From NCBI GenBank assembly GCA_964584415.1, contig CAZOZX010000058.1, positions 1 to 12,484 of the forward strand: a stretch of DNA of 12,484 nt, read 5' to 3'. Under the pieces are notes generated by a model, which was given only the letters and a program-made list of their open reading frames with translations, had not been told where the DNA came from and did not search any database. This document shows, piece after piece, positions 6,011 through 12,086 of this stretch (position 1 is its first letter; each line of letters opens with the position of its first letter). A program made the position numbers and the translations under genes. The DNA is from PHAA01 sp964584415 (GTDB lineage Bacteria; Bacillota; Syntrophomonadia; Syntrophomonadales; Syntrophomonadaceae).

Positions 6011-6781
6011 CTAATCGAATAAATAGCTGGTCATCGAAATAGAACCCAATGTACAGGAATCATTGAATACCCGCAAATGATCCTCCTCCGCGGATGCTCC
6101 CAGTACGTACAATAGGGGGTAAAAATGTTCAGGAGTAACGAAGGCCAGTTTAGAGGATTCTCCGGCATTGTGATAATTGATGACCTCCGGGTACTGCCGA
6201 TTGATGATTTTATCCTTTATGTATTCGTCAAATTCGACCGCCCACGGATAGCCACCCTGTACTTCCCAATTGATCCTGGCCAGGTTATGGACCACATTTC
6301 CGCTGCCCAGGATCATTACCCCTTTTTCACGCAGCGAGCCGATTTCCTGTCCAATTTTATAATGCGTTTCTGGATGTGCACCGCTGTCAACACTGAGCTG
6401 GAAGACTGGTATATCCGCCGCGGGGTACATTCTATGCAGGACCGACCAGGTCCCATGGTCCAGACCCCAGGAATTATCTATCTTCACCTCGCGGCTTATA
6501 ATGTCTTGGGTCATATGAGCCAGTTCCGGGGCGCCGGGAGCATCATATACCACCTGATAAAGTTCTCTCGGGAATCCATACATATCGTAAATTGTCCGGG
6601 GGTTTTCCTGGTCATTTATTCTCGACCCCTTCGTGTACCAGTGAGCAGATACCGATAGGATAGCCTTTGGTTTGGGGATAGTGGCGGCAACCTCTTCCCA
6701 TCCCTTTGAATAGGTATTGTTCTCAATGGCGTTCATTGGGGATCCATGCCCCACAAATAAAGCCGGCATTCTTTTGGTCAT
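6011..6781 (-). CDS. ygiD: YgiD-type extradiol dioxygenase (4,5-DOPA dioxygenase family)
   Basis: The 256-residue protein matches E. coli YgiD throughout as I remember it: MPALFVGHGSPMNAIE (5-20), SAHWYTKG (45-52), GLDHGTW (106-112), SGNVVHNL (160-167) and TPEHFYPLLYVLGA (216-229). His12, His47, His165 and His219 match the metal-binding histidines of YgiD, and His109 the conserved active-site His. The class III (LigB-like) family cleaves catechol rings with O2 using a divalent metal; YgiD opens L-DOPA, but the natural substrate is unclear. ATG at 6781 is preferred, with GAGGAG about 12 bases upstream; GTG 6793 abuts that box and is unlikely. An O2-using enzyme is odd if the host is a strict anaerobe. 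The next gene on this strand starts 88 bases downstream, with no clear terminator between. Confidence 0.92.
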   Translation of the reverse strand: MTKRMPALFVGHGSPMNAIENNTYSKGWEEVAATIPKPKAILSVSAHWYTKGSRINDQENPRTIYDMYGFPRELYQVVYDAPGAPELAHMTQDIISREVKIDNSWGLDHGTWSVLHRMYPAADIPVFQLSVDSGAHPETHYKIGQEIGSLREKGVMILGSGNVVHNLARINWEVQGGYPWAVEFDEYIKDKIINRQYPEVINYHNAGESSKLAFVTPEHFYPLLYVLGASAEEDHLRVFNDSCTLGSISMTSYLFD

Positions 6782-6841
6782 AATCTGGTTCACTCCTCAT
6801 GCAGATAATGTTATTTCCATAAGTATATCTATTTACTCGCC

Positions 6842-6895
6842 TACTTAAGTAATGGGGTCTTTTTGCAGGAGTATTATCTGGTAATTGCCTGCAAA
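6842..6895. promoter_or_regulatory. Palindromes upstream of the ygiD-like gene
   Basis: A perfect 10-bp palindrome TACTTAAGTA (6842-6851) and an 8-bp inverted repeat TTTGCAGG/CCTGCAAA (6862-6869 and 6888-6895, loop 18) lie 60-115 bases upstream of the ygiD-like start. A minus-strand TATACT lies just downstream of the palindrome with no good -35. These look like operator sites, but no regulator is encoded nearby. Confidence 0.35.
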
Positions 6896-6974
6896 GATCG
6901 AGTCCTCTCTCTTAATAATGCTCATCACCCAGGCGGTAGAATCCTAATGTAACTGAACACTCCGATAAAGGCCC

Positions 6975-7307
6975 TTAAACCGGCAACCCCAACATTACCC
7001 GTATACCCTCTACGATCTCAATCAAAGCGAGCATAAACATGAGCAGGATAATAATACTGCAAATCAAAAAAGCAGTTGAACGCTCCCGGGCTTTCCAAAA
7101 TGCCTGGATACATGTAATCGCAGCGATTATCGTCATTAGCGTCCAAAACGAACCCAAGATAATAGCCGGGGGGGTGCCGGGCTCAAAGTAAAAATAATTC
7201 AATGCAATCATCAATATGATCATCACCAGCAGCGAGAAGATGACCAGGCCAACCGACCTTTTGCCTGCAGTGGTTTGGGGCCAGAAGCTCCTTTTAGCAT
7301 TCTCCAT
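6975..7307 (-). CDS. Three-helix membrane protein, unknown function
   Basis: The 110-residue protein has three predicted membrane segments at about 18-41, 49-73 and 79-104, and a charged N-terminus (MENAKRSFWPQTTAGKR). A short Lys-Ala-Arg-Glu-Arg loop lies between helices 2 and 3. I recognise no family. Two adjacent ATG codons (7310 and 7307) are possible; GGGGGA at 7314-7319 gives the better spacing for 7307. The frame is open back to 7382, but that part crosses promoter-like sequence and looks non-coding. It is transcribed away from the importer operon, and the shared upstream region is about 300 bases. Confidence 0.7.
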   Translation of the reverse strand: MENAKRSFWPQTTAGKRSVGLVIFSLLVMIILMIALNYFYFEPGTPPAIILGSFWTLMTIIAAITCIQAFWKARERSTAFLICSIIILLMFMLALIEIVEGIRVMLGLPV

Positions 7308-7401
7308 CATAAATCCCCCATTGCAATCTTTCCTATATAATATTGTAGCACGGGGGGTTGTTATGCCGGGACGGTATAGCAAGAATAGTCGGAATTGGTC
7401 G

Positions 7402-7431
7402 TTGACAGCTGCGATGAGCGAGGTCTATCAT
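7402..7431 (+). promoter_or_regulatory. Sigma-A promoter of the ABC importer operon
   Basis: A perfect -35 TTGACA (7402-7407) and TATCAT (7426-7431, five of six) are 18 bases apart. Transcription would start near 7438 and give a leader of about 175 bases before the start codon at 7613. Confidence 0.65.
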
Positions 7432-7437
7432 GTATAC

Positions 7438-7570
7438 AGGTAGGACAGTACTGCGGTAGCAAGCCCCCGCCTGGCAATTTTATTCGGGTATAGTACGGTA
7501 GTGAGACAGTTTACATATGGATTATAGACTTGATCCCAACGTTGCTCCTGCCGGGAGCTTTTTTGTTTTT
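7438..7570 (+). promoter_or_regulatory. Candidate transcription-attenuation leader of the importer operon
   Basis: The leader ends in an intrinsic terminator (7544-7570) placed before, not after, a gene. An upstream segment, GCGGTAGCAA (7453-7462), can pair with TTGCTCCTGC (7542-7551) at nine of ten positions including one wobble, which would occupy the left terminator arm: an antiterminator. The same GCGG (7453-7456) can instead pair with CCGC (7467-7470), releasing the terminator. A near-copy of the core, CGGTAGTGAG (7496-7505), follows CGGTAGCAAG (7454-7463). I find no T-box sequence, no clear TRAP-site array and no Trp-rich leader peptide, so the sensed signal is unknown. Confidence 0.5.
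7544..7570 (+). terminator. Intrinsic terminator in the leader (attenuator)
   Basis: GCTCC (7544-7548) pairs with GGAGC (7554-7558) around a TGCCG loop, followed at once by TTTTTTGTTTTT (7559-7570). It ends 42 bases before the start codon of the binding-protein gene and downstream of the operon promoter, so full termination would silence the operon. Confidence 0.75.
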
Positions 7571-7612
7571 CTGCCCTGCTGAATTTATAACAATTGGATG
7601 GAGGAGTGGAAA

Positions 7613-8596
7613 TTGAAGAGAACACTGGCATCACTTATTGCTCTGTTGATGGTTTTCGGCCTGGCTGGCTGTGCTAAAAAGGAAGCCCCGGCCCCGCAGG
7701 CGCAAACCTCCAAAATCGGCATTATCCAGATCGTTGAACATCCGGCCCTGGATTCCGCCCGGCAAGGTTTTCTGGATGCATTAGCCGATAATGGTTACAA
7801 ACAGGGCGAAAACCTGACCGTCGATTATCAGAATGCTCAGGGCGAGCAGGCTAATCTGCAGACCATAGCCAACAAGTTCGTCCAGGATAAGCCCAACCTG
7901 GTGCTGGCGATCGCTACCCCTTCCGCGGTGGCCATGGCTAATGTAACTACTGAGATTCCGATCCTGATAACCGCCGTCACTGATCCGGTCAGTGCCAAGC
8001 TGGTCAAGAACAATGCCAAGCCGGATACCAATGTGACCGGGACCACAGATATGAATCCGGTGGCCGACCAGCTCAAACTCATCAAGGAAATCATTCCCGG
8101 TGCCAAAAAAATAGGTATCATTTATAATTCCAGTGAAGTCAACTCCCAGGTACAGGTCGATATCGCCAACCAGGCTGCTCCCGGATTGGGACTGGAATTG
8201 GTCAAGGTACCGGTAACGGCCAGCAGCGAGGTCATGCAGGCGGCTCAGTCCATGAAGGGACGGGTGGACGCCATTTACATTCCCACTGACAATATGGTGG
8301 TATCATCGCTGGCTGCGGTGGTAAAGGTGGCCGAGGACAACAAAATCCCGGTATTCGGTGCGGAGAGCAATACGGTTGAAAAAGGGGCCATCGCCACGGT
8401 AGGTTTAGACTACTATAAACTGGGCCGTATGACCGGCGAAATGGCGGTAAGAGTACTCAAAGGAGAGAAACCTCAGGAAATGGCTATCCAGCAGCAGACC
8501 GGATCGGACCTGGTCCTGAATCTAAAAGCTGCCGAGAGAATGGGAGTCACGGTTCCGGAAGCGGTAATTGCCAAGGCCAAGACGGTTATTAAATAG
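7613..8596 (+). CDS. ABC importer substrate-binding lipoprotein, TrpX-like
   Basis: The protein has 327 residues. A lipoprotein signal peptide ends in LAGC with Cys20 as the lipidation site, so it is anchored outside the membrane. The mature part is an ABC_sub_bind (PF04392-type) periplasmic-binding fold, with IGIIQIVEHPALD (35-47), YQNAQGEQANLQT, ATPSAVAMA, AVTDPVSAKLV, GIIYNSSEVNS (168-178), PTDN (224-227) and GLDYYKLGR (264-272). Close relatives in Firmicutes include TrpX, predicted to bind tryptophan or other aromatic amino acids. TTG 7613 is chosen because GGAGGAG (7600-7606) is six bases upstream and the signal peptide then starts MKRTL; ATG 7598 has no binding site and would add five residues. 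Permease and ATPase genes follow on the same strand. Substrate is inferred only. Confidence 0.92.
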   Translation: MKRTLASLIALLMVFGLAGCAKKEAPAPQAQTSKIGIIQIVEHPALDSARQGFLDALADNGYKQGENLTVDYQNAQGEQANLQTIANKFVQDKPNLVLAIATPSAVAMANVTTEIPILITAVTDPVSAKLVKNNAKPDTNVTGTTDMNPVADQLKLIKEIIPGAKKIGIIYNSSEVNSQVQVDIANQAAPGLGLELVKVPVTASSEVMQAAQSMKGRVDAIYIPTDNMVVSSLAAVVKVAEDNKIPVFGAESNTVEKGAIATVGLDYYKLGRMTGEMAVRVLKGEKPQEMAIQQQTGSDLVLNLKAAERMGVTVPEAVIAKAKTVIK

Positions 8597-8614
8597 CTGC
8601 GCTGAGCGACAGCT
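8595..8614 (+). other. Intercistronic stem-loop after the binding-protein gene
   Basis: AGCTG pairs with CAGCT, and CGC pairs with GCG inside with one bulged A, giving eight pairs around a TGA loop. It overlaps the stop codon of the lipoprotein gene. No T-run follows. Such structures between a binding protein and its permease often keep the binding-protein message more abundant; here that is inference. Confidence 0.4.
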
Positions 8615-8656
8615 CCAGTATTGACTATAAAATTTTGCTGCAACAGGTGATATGTT

Positions 8657-9544
8657 TTGACATCAACTATTTGGTTTGGAGCCCTTGAACAAGGATTATT
8701 GTACGGGGTCATGGTGCTGGGGGTCTATATAACCTTCCGGGTGCTGGACTTCCCTGACCTGACCGTGGACGGCAGCTTCACCCTGGGGGGAGCCATAGCT
8801 GCCCGCATTATAATGGAAGGAATGGATCCATGGCTGGGCACCATGCTGGCGCTGGCCATGGGTCTGGTGGCCGGCACTATAACCGGCCTGCTGCACACCC
8901 GTCTTAAGATAGCTCCCCTTTTGGCCGGCATCCTGATGATGATCGGGTTGTATTCGATCAATCTGCGGGTGATGGGCGGCAAAGCTATGCTTTCGCTGTT
9001 GCGCATGGATACCATTTATACCGGCGCCGCTGCCATGATACCGGCGAAATGGGCCGTATTGGCGCTGGGGCTGGCAGTGGCGGCACTGGCCTCCTATGTG
9101 CTGTATATATTTCTGCAAACGGAAATGGGATTGGCCTTGAGGGCTACCGGTGATAATGAACAGATGAGCCGCAGCCAGGGCGTTAATACCGATTCCTACA
9201 AGGTGCTGGGCTTGGCCCTGGGCAACGGCCTGGTGGCTCTTTCCGGCAGTATGGTGGCCCAGTACCAGGCTTACAGCGATGTGGGCATGGGTATCGGTAT
9301 GATCGTGGTGGGACTGGCCTCGGTGATAATGGGCGAAGTTGTATTCGGCAGCCGCACCCTGGCCCGTACTCTGGTGGCAGTACTGATCGGCTCGATAATA
9401 TACCGCGAGGTGATCGCGGCGGTAATGCGGATGGGACTGCCCACTTCCGACCTGAAGCTGTTCACCGCCCTGCTGGTTATCGCCGCCATGGCCTCTCCGA
9501 TGATCACTGCCCGGCTAAAACCGGCCAAGACCGCAGAAAGGTGA
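8657..9544 (+). CDS. ABC importer permease, TrpY-like
   Basis: The 295-residue integral membrane protein belongs to the BPD_transp_2 (LivH-like) permease class and has about eight hydrophobic segments. FRVLDFPDLTVDGSF (27-41) is typical of the TrpY-like subgroup. The cytoplasmic coupling loop at about 155-180 (TEMGLALRATGDNEQMSRSQ) is where the ATPase should dock. TTG 8657 is the start: AGGTGA (8645-8650) is six bases upstream, and the nearby ATG 8652 runs into a stop after two codons. The ATPase gene begins seven bases after its stop, so the two are translationally close. A single permease gene suggests a homodimer. Confidence 0.93.
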   Translation: MTSTIWFGALEQGLLYGVMVLGVYITFRVLDFPDLTVDGSFTLGGAIAARIIMEGMDPWLGTMLALAMGLVAGTITGLLHTRLKIAPLLAGILMMIGLYSINLRVMGGKAMLSLLRMDTIYTGAAAMIPAKWAVLALGLAVAALASYVLYIFLQTEMGLALRATGDNEQMSRSQGVNTDSYKVLGLALGNGLVALSGSMVAQYQAYSDVGMGIGMIVVGLASVIMGEVVFGSRTLARTLVAVLIGSIIYREVIAAVMRMGLPTSDLKLFTALLVIAAMASPMITARLKPAKTAER

Positions 9545-9551
9545 CCTGATT

Positions 9552-10346
9552 ATGCTGGAGACAAAAGGAATCAAAAAGACTTTCAATCCCGGCGGGGTCA
9601 ATGAACGCCAGGCCCTGGCCGGGATCGACCTAAAGCTGGAGAGCGGAGAAGTGGTCACGATCATCGGCGGCAATGGAGCCGGCAAATCGACCCTGCTCAA
9701 TGCCATTGCCGGGGTCTATACCCTGGACGCCGGCAGTATAGCAATAGACGGGGTTGAGGTCAATCAACTGCCGGAGTACCGGCGGGCATCCTATATAGGG
9801 CGCGTATTCCAGGATCCGATGATGGGAACCGCCGCTTCCATGACTATCGAAGAAAACATGTCGATTGCCGCCAAACGGGGGCAGGGCCGTAAATTAATAC
9901 GCGGGGTCAAGAAAAAGGACCGGGACCTCTTCTGCGATCGGCTGCGTCTGCTGGGATTAGGTTTAGAGAATCGTCTCACTACCCGGGTAGGGTTGTTATC
10001 GGGCGGCCAGCGCCAGGCCCTGACCCTGCTGATGGCCACCTTGAATACGCCTAAGCTGCTGCTGCTGGACGAGCATACCGCCTCCCTGGATCCCAACACC
10101 GCGGAAAAGGTGCTGGAACTGACCGGTTTGATAATCAACAAGTACCGGCTGACCACCTTGATGGTTACCCACAATATGGAGGATGCCTTGTCGATAGGCA
10201 CCCGCACCATCATGATGAACGAGGGGCAGATAATACTCGATCTGGGTGAAGCCCAGCGCCGCAATACCAGTATCCCGGATCTGATGGAAATGTTCAAAAA
10301 GGCCAGCGGGTTCAGCATGGCTGACGACAAGATGCTGCTGGCCTAG
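9552..10346 (+). CDS. ABC importer ATP-binding protein, TrpZ-like
   Basis: This 264-residue ATPase powers the importer from the cytoplasmic face. It has every nucleotide-binding motif: Walker A GGNGAGKST (39-47), Q-loop Gln87 in VFQDP, signature LSGGQ (149-153), Walker B LLLLDE with catalytic Glu174, a D-loop SLDP, and switch His207 in VTHNMED. A basic insert (KRGQGRKLIRGVKKK, about 108-122) sits in the helical subdomain. ATG 9552 follows AAGGTGA (9538-9544), which overlaps the permease stop codon. This gene ends the operon; repeat copy C lies two bases after its stop and may terminate transcription. Confidence 0.95.
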   Translation: MLETKGIKKTFNPGGVNERQALAGIDLKLESGEVVTIIGGNGAGKSTLLNAIAGVYTLDAGSIAIDGVEVNQLPEYRRASYIGRVFQDPMMGTAASMTIEENMSIAAKRGQGRKLIRGVKKKDRDLFCDRLRLLGLGLENRLTTRVGLLSGGQRQALTLLMATLNTPKLLLLDEHTASLDPNTAEKVLELTGLIINKYRLTTLMVTHNMEDALSIGTRTIMMNEGQIILDLGEAQRRNTSIPDLMEMFKKASGFSMADDKMLLA

Positions 10347-10347
10347 T

Positions 10348-10378
10348 AGACCAGGCAAGGGGACGGTTCTGTTGCCTG
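10348..10378 (-). repeat. Dispersed hairpin repeat, copy C (inverted)
   Basis: CAGGCAA (10352-10358) and TTGCCTG (10372-10378) form a 7-bp stem around a 13-base loop reading GGGGACGGTTCTG. The 31 bases 10348-10378 are the exact reverse complement of 11993-12023. The element sits between the convergent importer operon and the minus-strand gene ending at 10403, where it could end transcripts from both sides. Confidence 0.85.
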
Positions 10379-10402
10379 CCCAGTATATATTTAGTCTCTT
10401 AT

Positions 10403-10696
10403 TCAGGCCCTCTTTTCAACATAGCTTTCCAGAGCTTGTAACGTCCGTATGTCGTTTTTGAGTATAGCCAAACTAGGATTCCACCGGCCGTTTATATTGC
10501 CTGCGGTAACGGAACGCGAGACATTGGTCATATCCGCCGCCAGTTCATTACGGTAAAACTCAATCTGCTTTTCTATTTGGCCAACCACTTCGGTCATGGA
10601 ATTACCTCTGAACGTTAAGCCCCTGATTATTACTGCAAATTCTCCATTCCTGCTAATCTCGACGGGTCGCCAATAAGATATAATGGACCTTATCAC
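10403..10696 (-). CDS. Small protein of unknown function with helical C-terminus
   Basis: The frame encodes up to 97 residues. The C-terminal 64 (from an internal ATG at 10597) look helical and charged: EVVGQIEKQIEFYRNEL, then NGRWNPSLAILKNDIRTLQ. I recognise no family; it lacks the S-x-x-L-D core of Spo0E-like regulators that its size might suggest. Start choice is uncertain. GGAGGG (10703-10708) gives six-base spacing to GTG 10696, while ATG 10702 directly abuts it; AGAGG about seven bases before ATG 10597 could start the shorter form. Both products may be made. It lies 45-51 bases downstream of the stop of the ComEC-like gene on the same strand, inside a block bounded by inverted repeats. 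Confidence 0.55.
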   Translation of the reverse strand: MIRSIISYWRPVEISRNGEFAVIIRGLTFRGNSMTEVVGQIEKQIEFYRNELAADMTNVSRSVTAGNINGRWNPSLAILKNDIRTLQALESYVEKRA

Positions 10697-10747
10697 TATC
10701 ATCCCTCCAAACCATGATCCTTACAATATACTCACTATACCCCGCTT

Positions 10748-11947
10748 TTATGGTTTGCAGACGGCGCAGGGAACATAGCCGGCGGCTATAGCTTCGCTTT
10801 CACTTTTAAACCAAACCTGGTTGGTCTCCTTGATTTTTGGAACACTGGTGCAGTTGGGATAATGATATTTATCTGAGCTTCTACTGCCGACATAGGATTG
10901 GCCGCTTGGGCTGGTGGTAACCGCCTGGGCAGGAGGCACAGTATTCCCGGAAATACTCACCGTGTAGGTCGATCCATCGGTGCTGATCACAACATTGCCA
11001 TTTAAATCAGTACGGTAAACCGTGGCCCCTTTGGATTGGAGCCGGGATAAAGTGGTCGGGGCCGGATGGCCATAATCATTGTCAGCCCCCACCGAAATGA
11101 CTGCTATCTGCGGCATCACCCGGGACAAGAAATTGAGGGTGGAAGACGTGTAGCTGCCATGATGCCCTACCTTCAATATATCCGATTTAATATCCCCCGT
11201 CAGCAGCGGTTCCGCCATCCTGCCCACATCCCCCATGAACAGGAACTCTATCTCCCCGGTATCCAGCTGGGTCACCACGCTGACATTATTTAAATCCAGG
11301 TTGGGCTGGTAGCCAGTCAAAATCCTGAATACCGCATTGCCAAAGGTGATGTTCTCCTGGCGGTTGACTTCATAGGGGCAGCCCTCTGCAACCCTCTTCT
11401 GCTGATAAGCCGAGCAAATATCATTGTTCTGGGATACCCCGCTGTCGATCACCCGCTCCACCGTGAAAGCATCAAACACCGCTGGCAGGCCACCGATATG
11501 ATCCTCATGGGGATGGGTAGCTATCAGGAGTTCGATATCATCCACTCCCTGGGCCTGGAGATAGCTGACCACCATTGGCCCATCGGCCGCGTTACCGGCA
11601 TCGATCAGGATATCATCGTGATCCGGCAGTTGGATATAAATGCTATCGGCCTGGCCTACGTCCAGAAAATGCACCTTATAGTTTCCTTCGGGAAGTCCAG
11701 CAGAAGATGATTCAGGCGTATTGGGATTATCGGGATTCAGCTGGCTATCGGTTGTCGCCGGAACACCAGTCTGGAAATCATTTAATGAAGGGCTGTTGAA
11801 GGCGCCAAGCACTAACAAGCTTAGGCTGACTACAGCGCCTATAATCCATTTCATATATGATGGTCTCTTTTTGAGGCCCAGGGTTAGCGCCCCGAGAAGA
11901 GCCGCCACAAATCCTATTAAACCCGCCAGGGTGATTGTCTCCCACAT
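10748..11947 (-). CDS. Surface-anchored ComEC-like metallo-beta-lactamase protein with C-terminal Cys module
   Basis: The 399-residue protein begins with two membrane helices (about 6-24 and 32-50) joined by a KKRP loop, so both termini and the main domain should lie outside the cell. A Pro/Ser/Asn-rich linker (about 52-85) follows. The metallo-beta-lactamase domain (about 89-330) has FLDVGQAD, the metal motif HPHEDH (145-150), NNVSVV, a metal Asp240 in FMGD, and GHHGS (261-265), all as in the ComEC/Rec2 C-terminal domain, which is a proposed nuclease for DNA uptake. The C-terminal 48 residues (SSDKYHYPNC with Cys366; PCAVC with Cys394 and Cys397) resemble the Ada-type zinc module that often caps such secreted proteins. 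The ComEC pore domain is absent, so this is not ComEC itself. ATG 11947 follows AGAAGG at seven bases; TTG 11953 is less well placed. Confidence 0.88.
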   Translation of the reverse strand: MWETITLAGLIGFVAALLGALTLGLKKRPSYMKWIIGAVVSLSLLVLGAFNSPSLNDFQTGVPATTDSQLNPDNPNTPESSSAGLPEGNYKVHFLDVGQADSIYIQLPDHDDILIDAGNAADGPMVVSYLQAQGVDDIELLIATHPHEDHIGGLPAVFDAFTVERVIDSGVSQNNDICSAYQQKRVAEGCPYEVNRQENITFGNAVFRILTGYQPNLDLNNVSVVTQLDTGEIEFLFMGDVGRMAEPLLTGDIKSDILKVGHHGSYTSSTLNFLSRVMPQIAVISVGADNDYGHPAPTTLSRLQSKGATVYRTDLNGNVVISTDGSTYTVSISGNTVPPAQAVTTSPSGQSYVGSRSSDKYHYPNCTSVPKIKETNQVWFKSESEAIAAGYVPCAVCKP

Positions 11948-11992
11948 CTTCAAGCCTTCTTTCCCTGGAGAAAATTATAACACAGGCTCAAC

Positions 11993-12023
11993 CAGGCAAC
12001 AGAACCGTCCCCTTGCCTGGTCT
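11993..12023 (+). repeat. Dispersed hairpin repeat, copy D
   Basis: Arms CAGGCAA (11993-11999) and TTGCCTG (12013-12019) flank the same core as the other copies. Thirty-one bases match 10348-10378 exactly in inverted orientation. It lies between the divergent ComEC-like and rarD genes. Its last base is the first T of the rarD -35 box. Confidence 0.85.
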
Positions 12024-12051
12024 TGTCAGAAAATCTCCAGGAGACTATAAT
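12023..12051 (+). promoter_or_regulatory. Sigma-A promoter of rarD
   Basis: TTGTCA (12023-12028, five of six) and a perfect TATAAT (12046-12051) are 17 bases apart, the ideal spacing. Transcription would start near 12058, about 29 bases before the rarD start codon. The -35 directly joins repeat copy D. Confidence 0.7.
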
Positions 12052-12086
12052 CAGTAATATTCTGGTATGAGGTGGCAGGTGGAGAT

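Noticed and set aside
6125..6658. 177-codon plus-strand frame inside the ygiD-like gene
   Set aside because: It is antisense to a protein with all family motifs and has no binding site.
7438..7560. T-box or TRAP control of the importer leader
   Set aside because: I found no T-box antiterminator sequence. The (G/T)AG triplets near 7491-7505 are too few and too irregularly spaced for a TRAP site.
7517..7582. 21-codon leader-peptide candidate upstream of the importer
   Set aside because: It has no Trp codon, a poor ribosome binding site and spans the terminator itself, so it does not fit classic ribosome-mediated attenuation.
10403..10597. Spo0E-like phosphatase for the small protein
   Set aside because: The size fits, but the S-x-x-L-D core motif is missing.
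41..12023. CRISPR array from the repeated 27-mers
   Set aside because: Copies are far apart, in both orientations, separated by genes, and no cas gene is present.
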